64,000 nucleotides of DNA from Rhopalosiphum padi (GCF_020882245.1 NC_083597.1:79772152-79836151); one strand, 5' to 3'; shown: positions 12,299 to 23,480, numbered from the stretch's first letter. A program made the numbers and translations. Notes: generated by a model from the sequence alone, not told the origin.

Positions 12299-12651
12299 CA
12301 TATCCGAGTACGGATACGACGATTGAGTGCGAGAAAGATGTGAAGAGAGAAAGAGTGAGGGACGGAGAGGAGACGACAGTCGTCCACTTTGTGCGGCCAT
12401 ACGGAATAATGGTCATATATCGGTAGTATGGCCCTTTCGGTTTTTACCGGACCCAACTGAACCGCACACACACAAATAATATATATATATATATAAGTTA
12501 TGCTATATATAAATTTACGAATTAATCATTCTAGACGTTATTATTATTTCGAAACTACTCTTGGAAATTCGAAATCGATTTGTCGAACTGTATGATATTA
12601 ATTTTATATTTATACATATATATATATAATATTATGTGTGTGTGTGTACAG

Positions 12652-12884
12652 CCACAACTAGTGACGACACGCGACAAATAGTTTCGGCGTATCGTCCTAT
12701 CGATATGACACACAGCAACGTATTTATCAATTTCCTCGACCGCATATCATTTTGCCGTCGACCAGTAAAACTTTTGCTCGGAAACCACACCGCGACCGGA
12801 CTCGACGAATTAATTAAACATCCGAGCGCAAACGCCGCTGATGTCGATGATGGGCACCGCGATACCATTAACACACGACGATAG
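12652..12884 (+). CDS. Candidate terminal coding exon, 76 codons
   Basis: An acceptor-like site (TGTGTGTACAG, with AG at 12650-12651) is followed by a frame that starts with two bases of a split codon (phase 1). It then runs 76 codons to TAG at 12882-12884. The translation is hydrophilic and evenly mixed, with DDTRQIVSAYRPID early, a basic CRRPVKLLL stretch in the middle and an acidic ADVDDGHRD near the end. I do not recognise it. Two cautions apply: the polypyrimidine tract is really a (TG)n repeat, and the opposite strand is open over the same bases. A non-coding conserved element is the main alternative. Confidence 0.28.
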
Positions 12885-13572
12885 CACTTATACACAATCT
12901 ATTACCGTTGCCGCTCGGAACCGTCTACGTTTATTACACTCAAGTCACTCGTCTTATATTATTATAATTTTATTGTCATAGTCGCGCCGCCAGTTCACGC
13001 AGTCTATCTATGTTTTAGCACTTCCTTAGATTTGAAAATACGGTCGTCCAATTGATTATATTTTTATTTTTATTGTAGTGTTGAGGCTAATGCGCCAGTA
13101 CATGATATCACATAAATGATAAATCGGTTTCGTTTTGATTAAATTCGATTGAAATAAATCCAAAAACTCGTTCCTGGTTCTTAGCAAGTATAACTACATT
13201 AAAATTAAAACGACATCTCAAAACTTGACTTGCTTACATAGGTTTTTTTTTCAAAAATTAAAACTGGAACTTTTTCGCGAATGAGTTATTGAGATTTGGT
13301 ATGGAAATAAAACTGAAAGGCAAAAGTACTCGGTAATCATACTGCGAGCGTTGTTATTGTATACATTGTCATCTTGATTGATACATCAACAACAAGTCGC
13401 GGTTACAAGAAGAATATAGGAACAATAATTAATATTATTATACATGTAATAAAACGATTTATAATAATATTGTAATAACGGTATCGCGGGGACAAGACAT
13501 GAAAAGTCACCAATGTTCTCGGTCATTGTCGAAGAAAATACCGGAATGTGTGAATACGTCGCGGTGACAATC

Positions 13573-13611
13573 ATTATTATTATTATTATTATTATTATCA
13601 TCATCATCATC
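13573..13611. repeat. Compound (ATT)9-(ATC)5 microsatellite
   Basis: ATT units pass directly into ATC units, a typical compound trinucleotide tract. A similar ATT-to-ATC transition occurs at 46418-46446. Confidence 0.95.
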
Positions 13612-13737
13612 CCAAATAATTCGAAAACGATAAAATTTGGTATAATCATTTGATGGAGGCGCGATCACTCCGTCTCATTCGCCACTCGTCCGGACGTTCG
13701 GACAATGGATGTGCACGCGTCGTCTTGCATACTATGT

Positions 13738-13759
13738 AATAATAATAATAATAATAATG
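13738..13759. repeat. (AAT)n microsatellite
   Basis: Seven AAT units, directly visible. Confidence 0.92.
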
Positions 13760-13999
13760 ATATGATGTGTGCGTGTCAGTGTGTGCATAAATCGCCCGTT
13801 TGTCATTTATACACATGTGTACAAACGAACACTAGCTGTACACAATAATAGTGAACCGCGTGTGTTGTGCGTACCGTCGGAATCGAAATTAATAACGAGC
13901 GCATAATATTATTATAACGTGCTGCTTGCAGTATTATAATATTGTATAGACTATTATAGATACACTGCAGTGAACGCCATTCTCGCAGAGAACGCAACT

Positions 14000-15655
14000 A
14001 CATACGATGGTCGCGAAAATCGAATAATATTATATTATATTATATTGTCGTTGTCTTCGTTTTCGTTTTCGCGTATATAATTTAATGCGCAGCGAGAAAT
14101 AAGTCCGCACACGTCAACTTCAGCGTCAATTTGGTGTACAACCCAAGTCCCGTCTTGCCGCGCGTGTATAGTAGGTATATTACTTCATAGTACATATTAT
14201 TATTATGTCGTGTGATGCCGTCGTATATAGACACTCAGCACCTGCTGCAGGCTGACGTCGTTTTACCACTCGACAGACCTTTGATTTTCTCGGTAGTCGG
14301 TATACTATTATCGTTATTATAATATACTCAACAGACCACTCCGCGTTCTCTCGTATTGCATTCCGAGCCCGTTGACACGGACTTCATTATTTATGATCCG
14401 TTTTCGGTAATTATTGTGAGTATTTTACTCAAGACGAGTCAGCCAACACCACCGTTTTTTTCCTATACGCCAAAAGTCACACAAATTAAATTTTTGATTT
14501 AATCTATATAAGCCTCGGAGAACTTGTATACATTTGAAAACTATCTGAACCAATCGAGATCAAATTTTGTATGCGTATTCCTGAGACTTGGATAGTGTGT
14601 TTCGCATCAAAACATTACTATTATAAATATTGGTATAAGGTGGCTAATGCGTGAACTTTGTTTTTGTTCACGAAAATTGAATCTTTTTTTTTATAATATT
14701 TAGTGTTTCCATTGATTTTAGCAAAAAAACATTTAAATATTAATAGACTTTAGCCGATCCACCATGCCTTTTTATGGGATTTCACGAAAATTATTGAGAA
14801 TAATATTTAATTTATTCTTTGTTACTCAAATAGTCAAATGTATAAAAAAAAAAAATACGCAATTCCCGTACATTTTGGAGTTTATGGATTCATTAACTAT
14901 ACTTCACCAATTTTGACAAAAACTTCAGGGATTGTTCTTAAAAATAACAGTGAAGAGTATAATATATGAGTAACGTAACAACGTTTGGACGTATACCTAC
15001 TATACCTAGTCTATATTCGATTCAAACATTTCAAACAGATTACCCACTTCAGTCTAATTAATTCATAAAGCGAGGTACACCGATGCCAATTTACTTTTGA
15101 ATTGAGTTATACTAAAACCGAAATACACTGATGTGGCATAGTATTTTATGTTTGTACATTTTTTTTTTCGGTCGATGTCGAATTATAGGTACAGCTAGTG
15201 TTATAAATTATTTATAATATAATATGTGCATCGTACACATATAGGTTATACTCTGTATGGGTTTGTTCTTGAGCTACAGGCTATCAGTGGTCGGAGCATT
15301 CGCAAATAAAGTCAATATAAAGTAATTTTATTGACGTTACGACTTTGATCAGAATCATATATTATATCACAGCACATCGCGATGCAGTGATTTTGATCTA
15401 TGTGCATCGTATTATTTAATATACGATTTCAGAAAAGGGTTAATAATATTATATACAAGAGTTGTGCACATTGTACAATGTACATGTATACTAAACGTCA
15501 AACTATCTCTTATATTGGCGCTCGACTAACTTATATAATAGTTATATATTGCATAAAATGTGTACGTTTAGGTTGTATACATCACACGATAATATTATGT
15601 GATTGGTGTGTTTTCAAATCTTAAACAGGTTCATGTTTTATTTTATCTAATTATC
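14000..15655. other. Mostly AT-rich spacer, no gene seen
   Basis: Some mixed sequence to about 14.4 kb, then desert. The plus-strand frame near 15400-15624 is AT-driven and has no splice support. Confidence 0.5.
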
Positions 15656-15675
15656 TGTGGTTTGTTTCGTTTCAG

Positions 15676-15731
15676 TTGTGATCTGGAAGTACATAGCGAA
15701 CTTTAAGTCTCGATACTTGAACGCGGTATAA
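15676..15731 (+). CDS. Candidate short terminal exon, 17 codons
   Basis: A strong acceptor (TTTGTTTCGTTTCAG, with AG at 15674-15675) is followed by a split codon (phase 1). The frame then encodes VIWKYIANFKSRYLNAV and ends at TAA 15729-15731. The exon is less AT-rich than its flanks. An AATAAA lies at 15864-15869. The peptide is not recognised. A 17-codon open frame is easily a chance event, so the support is the quality of the acceptor and the local composition only. Confidence 0.22.
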
Positions 15732-16917
15732 GAATATTTTAAGTACGTGCAGAAAAAATTGGAATTCATTTTAACTGCAAAGCATTTGGTGAGAGGCTGA
15801 TAAGTGGTTTATAATATAGTTGTCTGTAATATAAAATAACATAATATTATAAGACGGCCAACTAATAAATACAAGCGAGACGGATCAAATCGATTATCAC
15901 TGTGTTAAATTTAATATATTTGAACCGTTCTGCCTGCCTAAATATTTTATTTTTCACTAGATACGTATCAATCGACTTACGACAACGATAATATTATTGT
16001 GGTGCTTCGTTCTCAGCCCGTTTCACATCATTACGCACCGTCGAACAACCCTCGGCGATCACTCCAACAGTCACGTAGTCAGTATAATACACCTATTCGT
16101 GATGTAATACATTTTTAAATTAATACAACTCAAACGTACATATATAATATAAACGCGTACATTGTATGGTCCCTTTAGACTCTACGGGTTTGCGTCTGGG
16201 TTTCTACAGTTTTCGAATTAAAAAAAAAAAAAAAATTAAATTAAATGAAAACCTCCCGAACAAGTGACGTCCAATTCATCCTCTTCTTTTTTTTTCAATT
16301 GGATGAGTTCAAAAATCTATAACGATGTAATGAAGATATTTCATTTTTTTTTCCCGAAGGGGCCGAAGGAGTTATTGACGTGGAACGATGTTTTGTGTGC
16401 ACGTTCGGCATACGCGCGCAGAGGTAAAGTATAAAAATAAAAATATGAAAAAAGTGTCCGTCCGCCCAGATTTCCCCTCCGTTCGTACATGTCTGCGGCG
16501 CGCAATAATTGTATATGTATATACATCACATATACACTACGGCAGTACATGTATAATGTATAATGTGTGTATAATATGTATAAGTACGCACCACCCAGCA
16601 GATGCGTACAAAAGACGGGACGACATAATATTATATTATATTATCCGCGTATTTTGTGTGTATACCGTTCGATGCTCATTTCGCGACGTCCCCCCCCTCC
16701 CCGCCGTTGCTCTTATTGCGGCGGTCGCGGGGCCCGCGGATCGCTCTGTGTGTGCGGGAAAGTAAAAGTTATTTACAATATTTCGAACACAGAACGCTCG
16801 GGGAAATTGAAACATAATTGAATGGCTCCGTATTGTGTTCGACTAAGCGAACGCAACTCGACGAATGTTTTGTCGTTAACGTGCCATTAAGTTCGAACAA
16901 ACTTTTCTTCCTTTTTT

Positions 16918-16936
16918 TTTTATTTATTTATTTATT
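16918..16936. repeat. (TTTA)n tract
   Basis: T-run followed by four TTTA units. Confidence 0.85.
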
Positions 16937-16975
16937 TTTTATTATTATTTTTTATATTTTCGTTCAATTCCCCCT

Positions 16976-16983
16976 CTAATTAG
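16976..16983. promoter_or_regulatory. Palindromic homeodomain-type site CTAATTAG
   Basis: CTAATTAG is a perfect palindrome with back-to-back TAAT cores, a typical paired or Antennapedia-class homeodomain site. It sits at the AT/GC boundary of a CpG-rich block (about 16980-17160). A functional role is inferred; single 8-mers also occur by chance in AT-rich DNA. Confidence 0.25.
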
Positions 16984-17896
16984 GCTACGGCGTTATTGAA
17001 AAATTCACTTTTGATTCATTTTTAAACCACCGCCGCCCACAACTTTCTTTTCACGACTCAATGCACTCGTCGTCGGAGTAGTCGCCGCCGCGGCATAACC
17101 CACAGCAACAACTATACATTCCGCAATTGAATACGCGTAAGGCGGCAACTTTTGTGCAATTGACATGCTCCGTTGTTGTTTTTTTCTTTAATCAGTTTGT
17201 CGAATAAAAGTATAAATTCATAATGACTTTCTTCCCTCAAGATTAATTTGCATTTGTCGAAAACACTACATCAACGGCGACCTTATCCCTCTTTACTAGA
17301 CAGTTAAACACCATGTTTGCTTCGCGAGTATAATATACTAATATTTGTTTAGCTCATTTGAAAACATAGAAGATTTATATAGTTATTGGCATTTACTTGT
17401 ACAAAAACACGATATATATATTTCAGTAGAATTTGCTCTATACTCCACCAATGAGTCTTTCGCTTAGTCCGCCGTATACCGATATAATATAATCACAAAA
17501 CATATATATAACGTACATACATGCATAATGTACATGTATATGTTATTATATAGATGTGTCCCGTTTAGCTATAACGTATTCGAGATTTAAAATCGGTTTA
17601 CTTTGGACGGTCGGTTAATACAGGTAGGTACAATATAACATAATAATGTTTTCGTAACTTGGTAGATTAAATATTTTAAAAAAAAGGAGTTTCAGATACT
17701 AGTACATTTTTTTTTATATTTTAGTTTTCTTCGGATAATACGTTAATACTATGGCAGAATATAAAAATAATATGTAATTTGTAGCTATATAGCTCCACAG
17801 CGTTAGCGGTGTCGTGTACCTACAGTATCGCGAATAATAACTTGTAGTTTTCCGTTGAAAACTCTTCACCGGAGTGAATTTTAACATCTCAACGAA

Positions 17897-18142
17897 ATGT
17901 CTGCTATTCTCGGTGCCTTAAAGCCGTGCCCCAAGCCTTTTTCAACCTTTCCATCATCCTTTCATCTACATCAGGAGTTTCGATTTCAATCGTTCACGCG
18001 TCATCTTCCTCTTCGCCGTTTTGGTGTTTTAATGAATTCCGGCAGACGTCTACATCCATCACGTTATAATATTTATGTATATATATATATTTATTTTCAG
18101 GATTTTCAAACGAGTGGTTTCGTTTTTTATTTAGTAATATAA
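17897..18142 (+). CDS. Candidate 81-aa hypothetical ORF
   Basis: An ATG at 17897 (context CGAAATGT, G at -3) lies five codons after an in-frame TAA. The frame runs to TAA at 18140-18142. The first half is Pro/Phe/Ser-rich with a C-P-K-P motif, then a basic segment (RHLPLRRF). The end is degraded into YIYVYIYIYF by an AT repeat. A TTTATTTTCAG acceptor-like site lies inside the frame at about 18091-18101, so the real structure could be split. Not recognised. The opposite strand is also open here. Confidence 0.22.
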   Translation: MSAILGALKPCPKPFSTFPSSFHLHQEFRFQSFTRHLPLRRFGVLMNSGRRLHPSRYNIYVYIYIYFQDFQTSGFVFYLVI

Positions 18143-18164
18143 ACCACGTCCGCTGGTGCATCGC

Positions 18165-18300
18165 ATTCTTTACAGGACCGCGGATCTCGACAAGAAATGT
18201 ATATACGCGGTTGCAGTAATTAAAAGGCCTGTGCAGTTCACTCACCGCGCGATAACGATTGTCGAGGATATTCGGTTCGCGGACTCTGTATTTTATTGTT
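18165..18300. other. Splice-site-flanked segment open on both strands
   Basis: On the plus strand, TTCTTTACAG is followed by an open frame encoding TADLDKKCIYAVAVIKRPVQ and beyond, with no clear donor. On the minus strand, an AG at 18293-18294 (reading ATACAG) and a donor GCG|GTGAGTG bound a 40-base segment (18253-18292) that is open in all three frames. The two readings exclude each other and I cannot choose. A conserved non-coding block explains both. Confidence 0.2.
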
Positions 18301-20465
18301 ATACTGTTATATTACTGTTATTTTTAACAAAAATAATCATTACACGTATCGTACATCGTACACGCGTAGTCGATTGAACGCCGCCGCCGTCTCCGTTGCA
18401 GCGGCGGCGTCGTCACGGCCGAACGAATTAAAAGTCCGCCAGATGTTCGGATTCCGGAAATTACCACTCGTGGTGCCACTCGCCACCCGCCGTCACTACG
18501 CCTAAACCTTTAGGCGTTTTTGTTTTTTTTTTTTTCCGGGGCGCGGGAGCGAAACTGTTCGCCAAAAACAAGCTGCGCTGCACGCACATATAATCGGTTC
18601 GTCACGATATTACAATAATTTTCCATCGATGTGCGTCATCGTTTTGTATTATTATCGTAGACCATATCATCGTCGGTTTTGCGAAATCGGATTTTATCTA
18701 GCTTTTCGTGTATATGCGTTCCTCGCGGCCCCCATGAGAACTTTTTGCAAACACCGCTATCCGCGTTTAACCGATTAACTGTGCAGTCTCGTGCTTTGCA
18801 CTCGTGGAACAACCCTCGATCGCGTTCACACAGCTACTACGAAGGGTTACCGACGTCTTATAGTCGTAATCTATTCAAGTCATTTTTACATGACGTGTTA
18901 CGCCAACCGAACCGAATACACGACTTTTTTTCGTCGGACACGTTACTTACCATATTTTAAATGTTAAATATAACCTATGGTTTTTGTTGCCACTATGCTA
19001 TAATATTATAAAATTTACGTATTTTCTTCGTAGAAATCGAACATTCTAGCAATTTACGATTTAAGTATATAACGTTTTAGCATAATACATAGCCACGCGG
19101 GCTATATTATGATATCAAAATATCGACACAACGAGAGCACCTATTGGCGATAAAAAACAAAAGATATGTGGCCGCTCGAATTCACAATTGACTGAATACT
19201 ATTTCAAAATAAAAGATTAAAAACGAAACGCGTCGTCCGACGAAATCTTCGCACACTACTCTACCGTGCAATATATTGTTATAAAATATATATATTTTAC
19301 ATATTAAGCAGAATAATAATATACGTATACGTCGTCATATTATTATTATAGTCTAGTTGAGTTGCAGCAGCACTCGTAATGATGACAGTATCGTTAAGGC
19401 GCAGCAACAGCACAGTTTTGTACGAGGACACATGATCTGCTCGCACTTAACGCGCACATAACACATCATAATATATATATATATATACGTAGAGTATAGC
19501 TTTTGTTGATAATTAATTTCGACAACCCGTTTAAGGCGCGTTCGCACACGACACACACACACATACACACATACACGCAAACAACCATATATAATATGTT
19601 CATTTTTGACTTAAACGTATGTGTGTGTGAGTGCGTGTGACTTGTGTATACACACGCCGTCCGCGTGGATTAACTAATGAACGGATCTCGATGGGAGTGC
19701 GAGTGCGTATATAATAATAATAATATGTACAGTTTGCCAGCGTCGACGTGTCGTCTCTTCGTCGAGTGTTCCGAGGGTGTCATGTAAACGTCAGCGAACC
19801 GGCGGCGATACCGCGAGGGGAAGTGGAGAAAACAAAAAGGGACTCCTGTTGTATAACAGCATGTATATCTATACATAATATATTACATATACATATAATA
19901 TATAGATGCGCGTCGGGCGTCGGAAAAGTGCGGAGCAGGAAAAATCTCACTCGTTTCACTGAAATCGGCGTCGGCAGCCGCCGGGCATCGCTTTTCAATA
20001 CTGCCGGAGATGTCTACGTCTGGCATTATAATTATTATGCTAAGAAAATCGCGACAATAACATAATAATATACTCGAACACAACGCGTATACATGGCAGG
20101 CGCATTGACCGCGGCGTGTCCCGTTTCCGCATCGTAGCAACACCGTCTTATATCGCCTGATAATACTGATAATAATGATGTATACTATATACGCAGGTCG
20201 TCGACGGAGATTCTGTGGTATGTAATAACAATATTATAACGTCGCGTGTAAACGAGGACATCGGCTTCGGCGGCGACGGTGGTCGAAAACGGAAAAATTC
20301 ACTACGAATAAGAGGTTCGCAGCGACGCGCGTATGTCCGCGTCGCGGCGGCAGTGGATGTGTATATAATGTGTGTGTATAATGTATATATAAATATATAC
20401 GATCCCGTTCAAAGGTTAACGATTACCGAAGCTACTATATATAAGACATGCATATATAGGTATAT

Positions 20466-20732
20466 ATGCCGCCGTGTCCCGAGGAAGAGTCTCGTTCTGC
20501 AGGCGGTGCGGGCGGGAATGATTTAATTAAATATTTAATCAGAAAACAATTCCAATTTGCTTTCGGGATTTACTCGCGCGCGCCGCGGCGTATACACTGC
20601 GACGACGATGTACGCTCGAGAGACGGGTCTCGCGCAGATGCTGGGAAGGAGTGTGTGAGGAGGAAAACGCGAAGAGTGAGAGTTCGGCCGAGCATAATTA
20701 TGCCAAAAGACTCGGCGGCGTGTAATTTGTAG
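20466..20732 (+). CDS. Candidate 88-aa basic hypothetical ORF
   Basis: The frame runs from ATG at 20466 (an in-frame TAG lies 9 bases upstream) to TAG at 20730-20732. The N-terminus is acidic (PCPEEES), then a Gly-rich stretch, then DLIKYLIRKQFQFAFGIYSR. A strongly basic C-terminal half follows, with RRKTRRVRVR at about residues 65-74. That composition would suit a nucleic-acid-binding tail, but no domain is recognised. The part encoding DLIKYLI coincides with a cluster of TAAT/ATTA cores and a 14-bp palindrome at 20525-20538. The same bases could therefore be a regulatory element, and minus-strand frames are also open. Confidence 0.25.
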   Translation: MPPCPEEESRSAGGAGGNDLIKYLIRKQFQFAFGIYSRAPRRIHCDDDVRSRDGSRADAGKECVRRKTRRVRVRPSIIMPKDSAACNL

Positions 20733-20796
20733 CCACGGCAACAACTGCTGTGCCGACACCGTGCGGAGACCGTGTTTTTGCGTTTACAGTGTGCTT

Positions 20797-20861
20797 TGTG
20801 TGTATGTGTGTGTGTGTGTGTGTGCGTGTGTGTGTGTGTATGTGTGTGTGTGTGTGTGTGT
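20797..20861. repeat. Long imperfect (TG)n microsatellite
   Basis: About 65 bases of TG with a few TA and CG interruptions. It is the longest dinucleotide tract in the window. It makes artefactual Val/Cys and His/Thr repeats in translated frames. Confidence 0.97.
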
Positions 20862-21380
20862 TTGGCCGCCCGAACGAATGCTATATAATCGAAAGACAAA
20901 GCCCTTTTTACAGAACATATTATTATTGTATTCTTGTGCCGGCACCCTTATAACCATTCTTATATAATGTCATAAAATATATACTTATAAATACATATAC
21001 GTATTATACATTTAAAACGATAGAAATGAGGAGGTGTAACTTTTTTCGTTCTTTCGCGGCGGCCCATATACTTCTCAGCACTGTCGACAATTGACATATC
21101 AAATCATCGCACCCTCGACCCCGCCATCACCACTATCGTACTCGCTGTCGCTGACACAAGAGTAACCTACTGAAGTTTTGAACTTTTCAGTATACATTAT
21201 ACTTTTATTATGTAGTAAATATGATATCGTCCGTTTATTACTTTTTAAATACTAATAATATAACATACTATTTGTCCGACCGATACCTACGATATTGTAT
21301 TACATCAAGTATAATATAGTAGTTGAATTACCTAATATTATGATACGTATGCAATTCAGTAGTATGATTTAGGTTTTCAG

Positions 21381-21517
21381 AAGAATATCGTAAAGAATGG
21401 ACAAAAACTAAAATAAACCACAACCGTCTTGCTCTGTATGACTATTACCTACGCGTAATAATACTATACGCTTTTCCGAATAGAATACGATCTAACTGCC
21501 TCCGATTGACAAGATAA
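21381..21517 (+). CDS. Candidate acceptor-led exon, 44 codons
   Basis: TTAGGTTTTCAG (AG at 21379-21380) is followed by two bases of a split codon (phase 1). The frame continues EYRKEWTKTKINHNRLALYD, then hydrophobic YYLRVIILYAF, and ends LRLTR at TAA 21515-21517. The composition looks like real protein rather than AT-driven filler. An alternative end is CGC|GTAATA at 21455, which would leave 24 whole codons. Not recognised. The polypyrimidine tract is short, which weakens the acceptor. Confidence 0.25.
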
Positions 21518-21861
21518 TTTACTCGTATTGTGTCGCTGTTGCGCCTTCCTACGGATATAAGGTGACGTGCGCGTAATTTTGTTTTTGAAGATTCTTATTC
21601 TTATTATTGTGTTTAGGCGGCGCACAATGACGATTATCTCTCGTATAAACCGATTCATTTATAGAACGACTAAATGTCATTATTTGTACATTTGAATAAT
21701 CAAACGCGTTCGTCGGGGGTATTCGAATCATTTTTACTCACGCATATCCCGTATAATATATTATACGCTATACGTATTATATTATTATAAACACCGACTC
21801 GTTTGTTAGTCATCTAATTGTTTGTTTTTTACAATATTTAATGTGTTTGTTTCTCATTCAG

Positions 21862-21995
21862 TCCTAGTTACGTTCACTACTGCAGTGTACAACAGTGTTA
21901 TTCGTCGTGCAGGTTGTTCGCTTTTAGCACCCATGACAATCGTCGTCCCCTGCGAAAACAATAAATCGAACGTTTTAGTTTGCAATAAACAATAA
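21862..21995 (+). CDS. Candidate acceptor-led terminal exon, 43 codons
   Basis: A good acceptor (TTTGTTTCTCATTCAG, AG at 21860-21861) precedes a phase-1 split codon. The frame encodes LVTFTTAVYNSVIRRAGCSL and then a segment with CENNKSNVLVCNKQ, ending at TAA 21993-21995. A second frame over the same bases is also open for about 33 codons. AATAAA overlaps the last codons. It lies 345 bases after the candidate at 21381. The two are not phase-compatible through the GT at 21455, so they need not belong together. Confidence 0.25.
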
Positions 21996-22817
21996 TTATA
22001 ATGGTTTGGATAACAATGCGTAAGGGGCATATTTTAGCGTTATTTAACGAATAATGGCGAATAATGACGATGAGTATTTAAATTAAACGTCGGCAATTAT
22101 GTTTACTGAAGAATACTTATTTTAATGTTTTCAAAGATAATCGTAGATATGATACGATTATTTTATTTGGCGCCGTGAAGGGTAAAATTATAAACCCAAA
22201 CTAATAAATAAAATGTTTGCAGAAAAATAATACATAATTGTGAAACGAAAATAAACGTTCTTTTTGTTATAAATAAAGTAATTGCTGTGCTTACAACGAA
22301 TATAATATAAATATATATTTATATAATATAATTTAAATGTACCTTTATTTTCTCAGATTTTGTCCGCTTCAAAAAACAACTTTGCGTCTAATATGTTATT
22401 GAGCTTAAAAATTAAAAAAATTTCGTTAATTATGGTTAATTATGGTACTAACTATTTGTTTTATCTTCAATATAATATAGTTTTGAATTGAAATAATATT
22501 AATTTGCATGTTTTAACATTATGGAAAAATCATCGAAGTAATTTTATTTTTTACGTAGGACTTCTGAAATTCAAAATTAATTGGTTAGGATCAATAAAAT
22601 ATATAACTTCAAAACCTTAGTTCCCTAATATTTTGATTTTCGAATATTCTCAGCAGCAGCTGCGGTGGTATCTAGATCAGTCGGTCGATTGGCTCGCGTG
22701 CTTAATACCTATCATAATACATTAATTAGTTTTGAATTTTCGAATACAGAGTTGATCAACTCCGTTTCATCTCGGCCACTTACATACTGCATACCTAAGA
22801 CCGTAGTCGATTATTCT

Positions 22818-22833
22818 ACACACACATACACAC

Positions 22834-22869
<36 letters not shown>
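22818..22869. repeat. (CA)n-(TG)n inverted compound microsatellite
   Basis: A CA tract is followed by a TG tract across a CGTATA centre, so the repeat is self-complementary and could form a cruciform. Confidence 0.9.
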
Positions 22870-22873
<4 letters not shown>

Positions 22874-23115
22874 GCATTAAATCTGCGTCCGGGGTGTATA
22901 TAGTTTTCCATTGTTACCCTGCTCGCAGAAATTATCAGAAACTTGTCGGCTCACCGTCCTCTCTAAATCACACTGACACCCACGCACACGTATACGCAGC
23001 ACATCATCCACACACCCTATACACACGCATAGGCACGCACGCACACACTGGGCAAACTATCGGTAGCGGCGATGGCGGTGGCGGAGACCGCGGTATAAGG
23101 CTGGTTAGCGTCTTT

Positions 23116-23364
23116 ATGGAAAACTTGTCCGGAAGAAGAAGAGGAGTTAATGAGTTCCGTTGGAGCATAATAGATCGTCGCGATAACGAGTTTAAAGTCG
23201 CGGTGGGTAGGCGGTGCGGGCGACGGGTATCCCGCGAATATCCGGTCCTTTCAATCCACCCCCGCCCCTGCAAAGTGATAGAGGAGGAGTTGCAGGAGAC
23301 TGCGACGGTAGAGGCGGGTAGATCATCTGCAGATTGTGATGACGTTACGAGAAACCTAACCTAA
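23116..23364 (+). CDS. Candidate 82-aa hypothetical ORF
   Basis: The frame stays open from the TG repeat at 22840 to TAA at 23362-23364. I start it at the first ATG outside the repeats (23116, weak context with T at -3). The translation has a basic first half (MENLSGRRRGVNEFRW, then CGRRVSREYP) and an acidic second half (KVIEEELQETATVE, ending DCDDVTRNLT), which looks more like a protein than repeat translation does. No family is recognised. It lies in a CpG-rich block where stops are rare, and a minus-strand frame overlaps it. Confidence 0.27.
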   Translation: MENLSGRRRGVNEFRWSIIDRRDNEFKVAVGRRCGRRVSREYPVLSIHPRPCKVIEEELQETATVEAGRSSADCDDVTRNLT

Positions 23365-23365
23365 A

Positions 23366-23480
23366 ACATTAATTGGCCGTGTCACCTGATTAATGACATT
23401 AATAATAATCTCATACCGCACACGCTCGATCAAGCTGACAAAACGTCTTCAGCCGCGCGGGGCGCACCGCTGCTGCCTCG
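23366..23480. promoter_or_regulatory. Candidate enhancer-like block with clustered ATTA cores
   Basis: Just after the open frame ending at 23364 come ATTAATTGG, an E-box CACCTG at 23383-23388 that abuts ATTAAT, and further ATTA/TAAT cores to about 23410. A GC-rich segment follows. Close packing of E-box and homeodomain cores is typical of developmental enhancers, but the call rests on motif density alone. Confidence 0.25.

Larger units (their letters stand above)
13000..13990. other. Mixed region with trinucleotide repeats, no gene seen
   Basis: Composition changes from AT-rich to mixed. Minus-strand frames here run through ATT/ATC repeats and are not convincing. Confidence 0.45.

Noticed and set aside
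11954..12400. 148-codon minus-strand frame from a true ATG
   Set aside because: It runs through a (TA)n tract and a GT/GC repeat, and other frames of the same CpG-rich block are open too. The middle part looks protein-like but has no bounded exon, so I left it as island sequence.
18679..18960. 93-codon plus-strand frame without an ATG
   Set aside because: The translation is fairly protein-like, but there is no start, no clear acceptor, and a minus-strand donor-like GTAAGT lies at its end. The evidence is contradictory.
20570..20899. 109-codon minus-strand frame with a long His-Thr run
   Set aside because: The repeat part is the (TG)n microsatellite read backwards, and no independent evidence supports the rest.
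22840..23115. N-terminal extension of the frame ending at 23364
   Set aside because: It begins inside the TG repeat and is His/Thr-rich from CA repeats. Only the part from ATG 23116 was kept.
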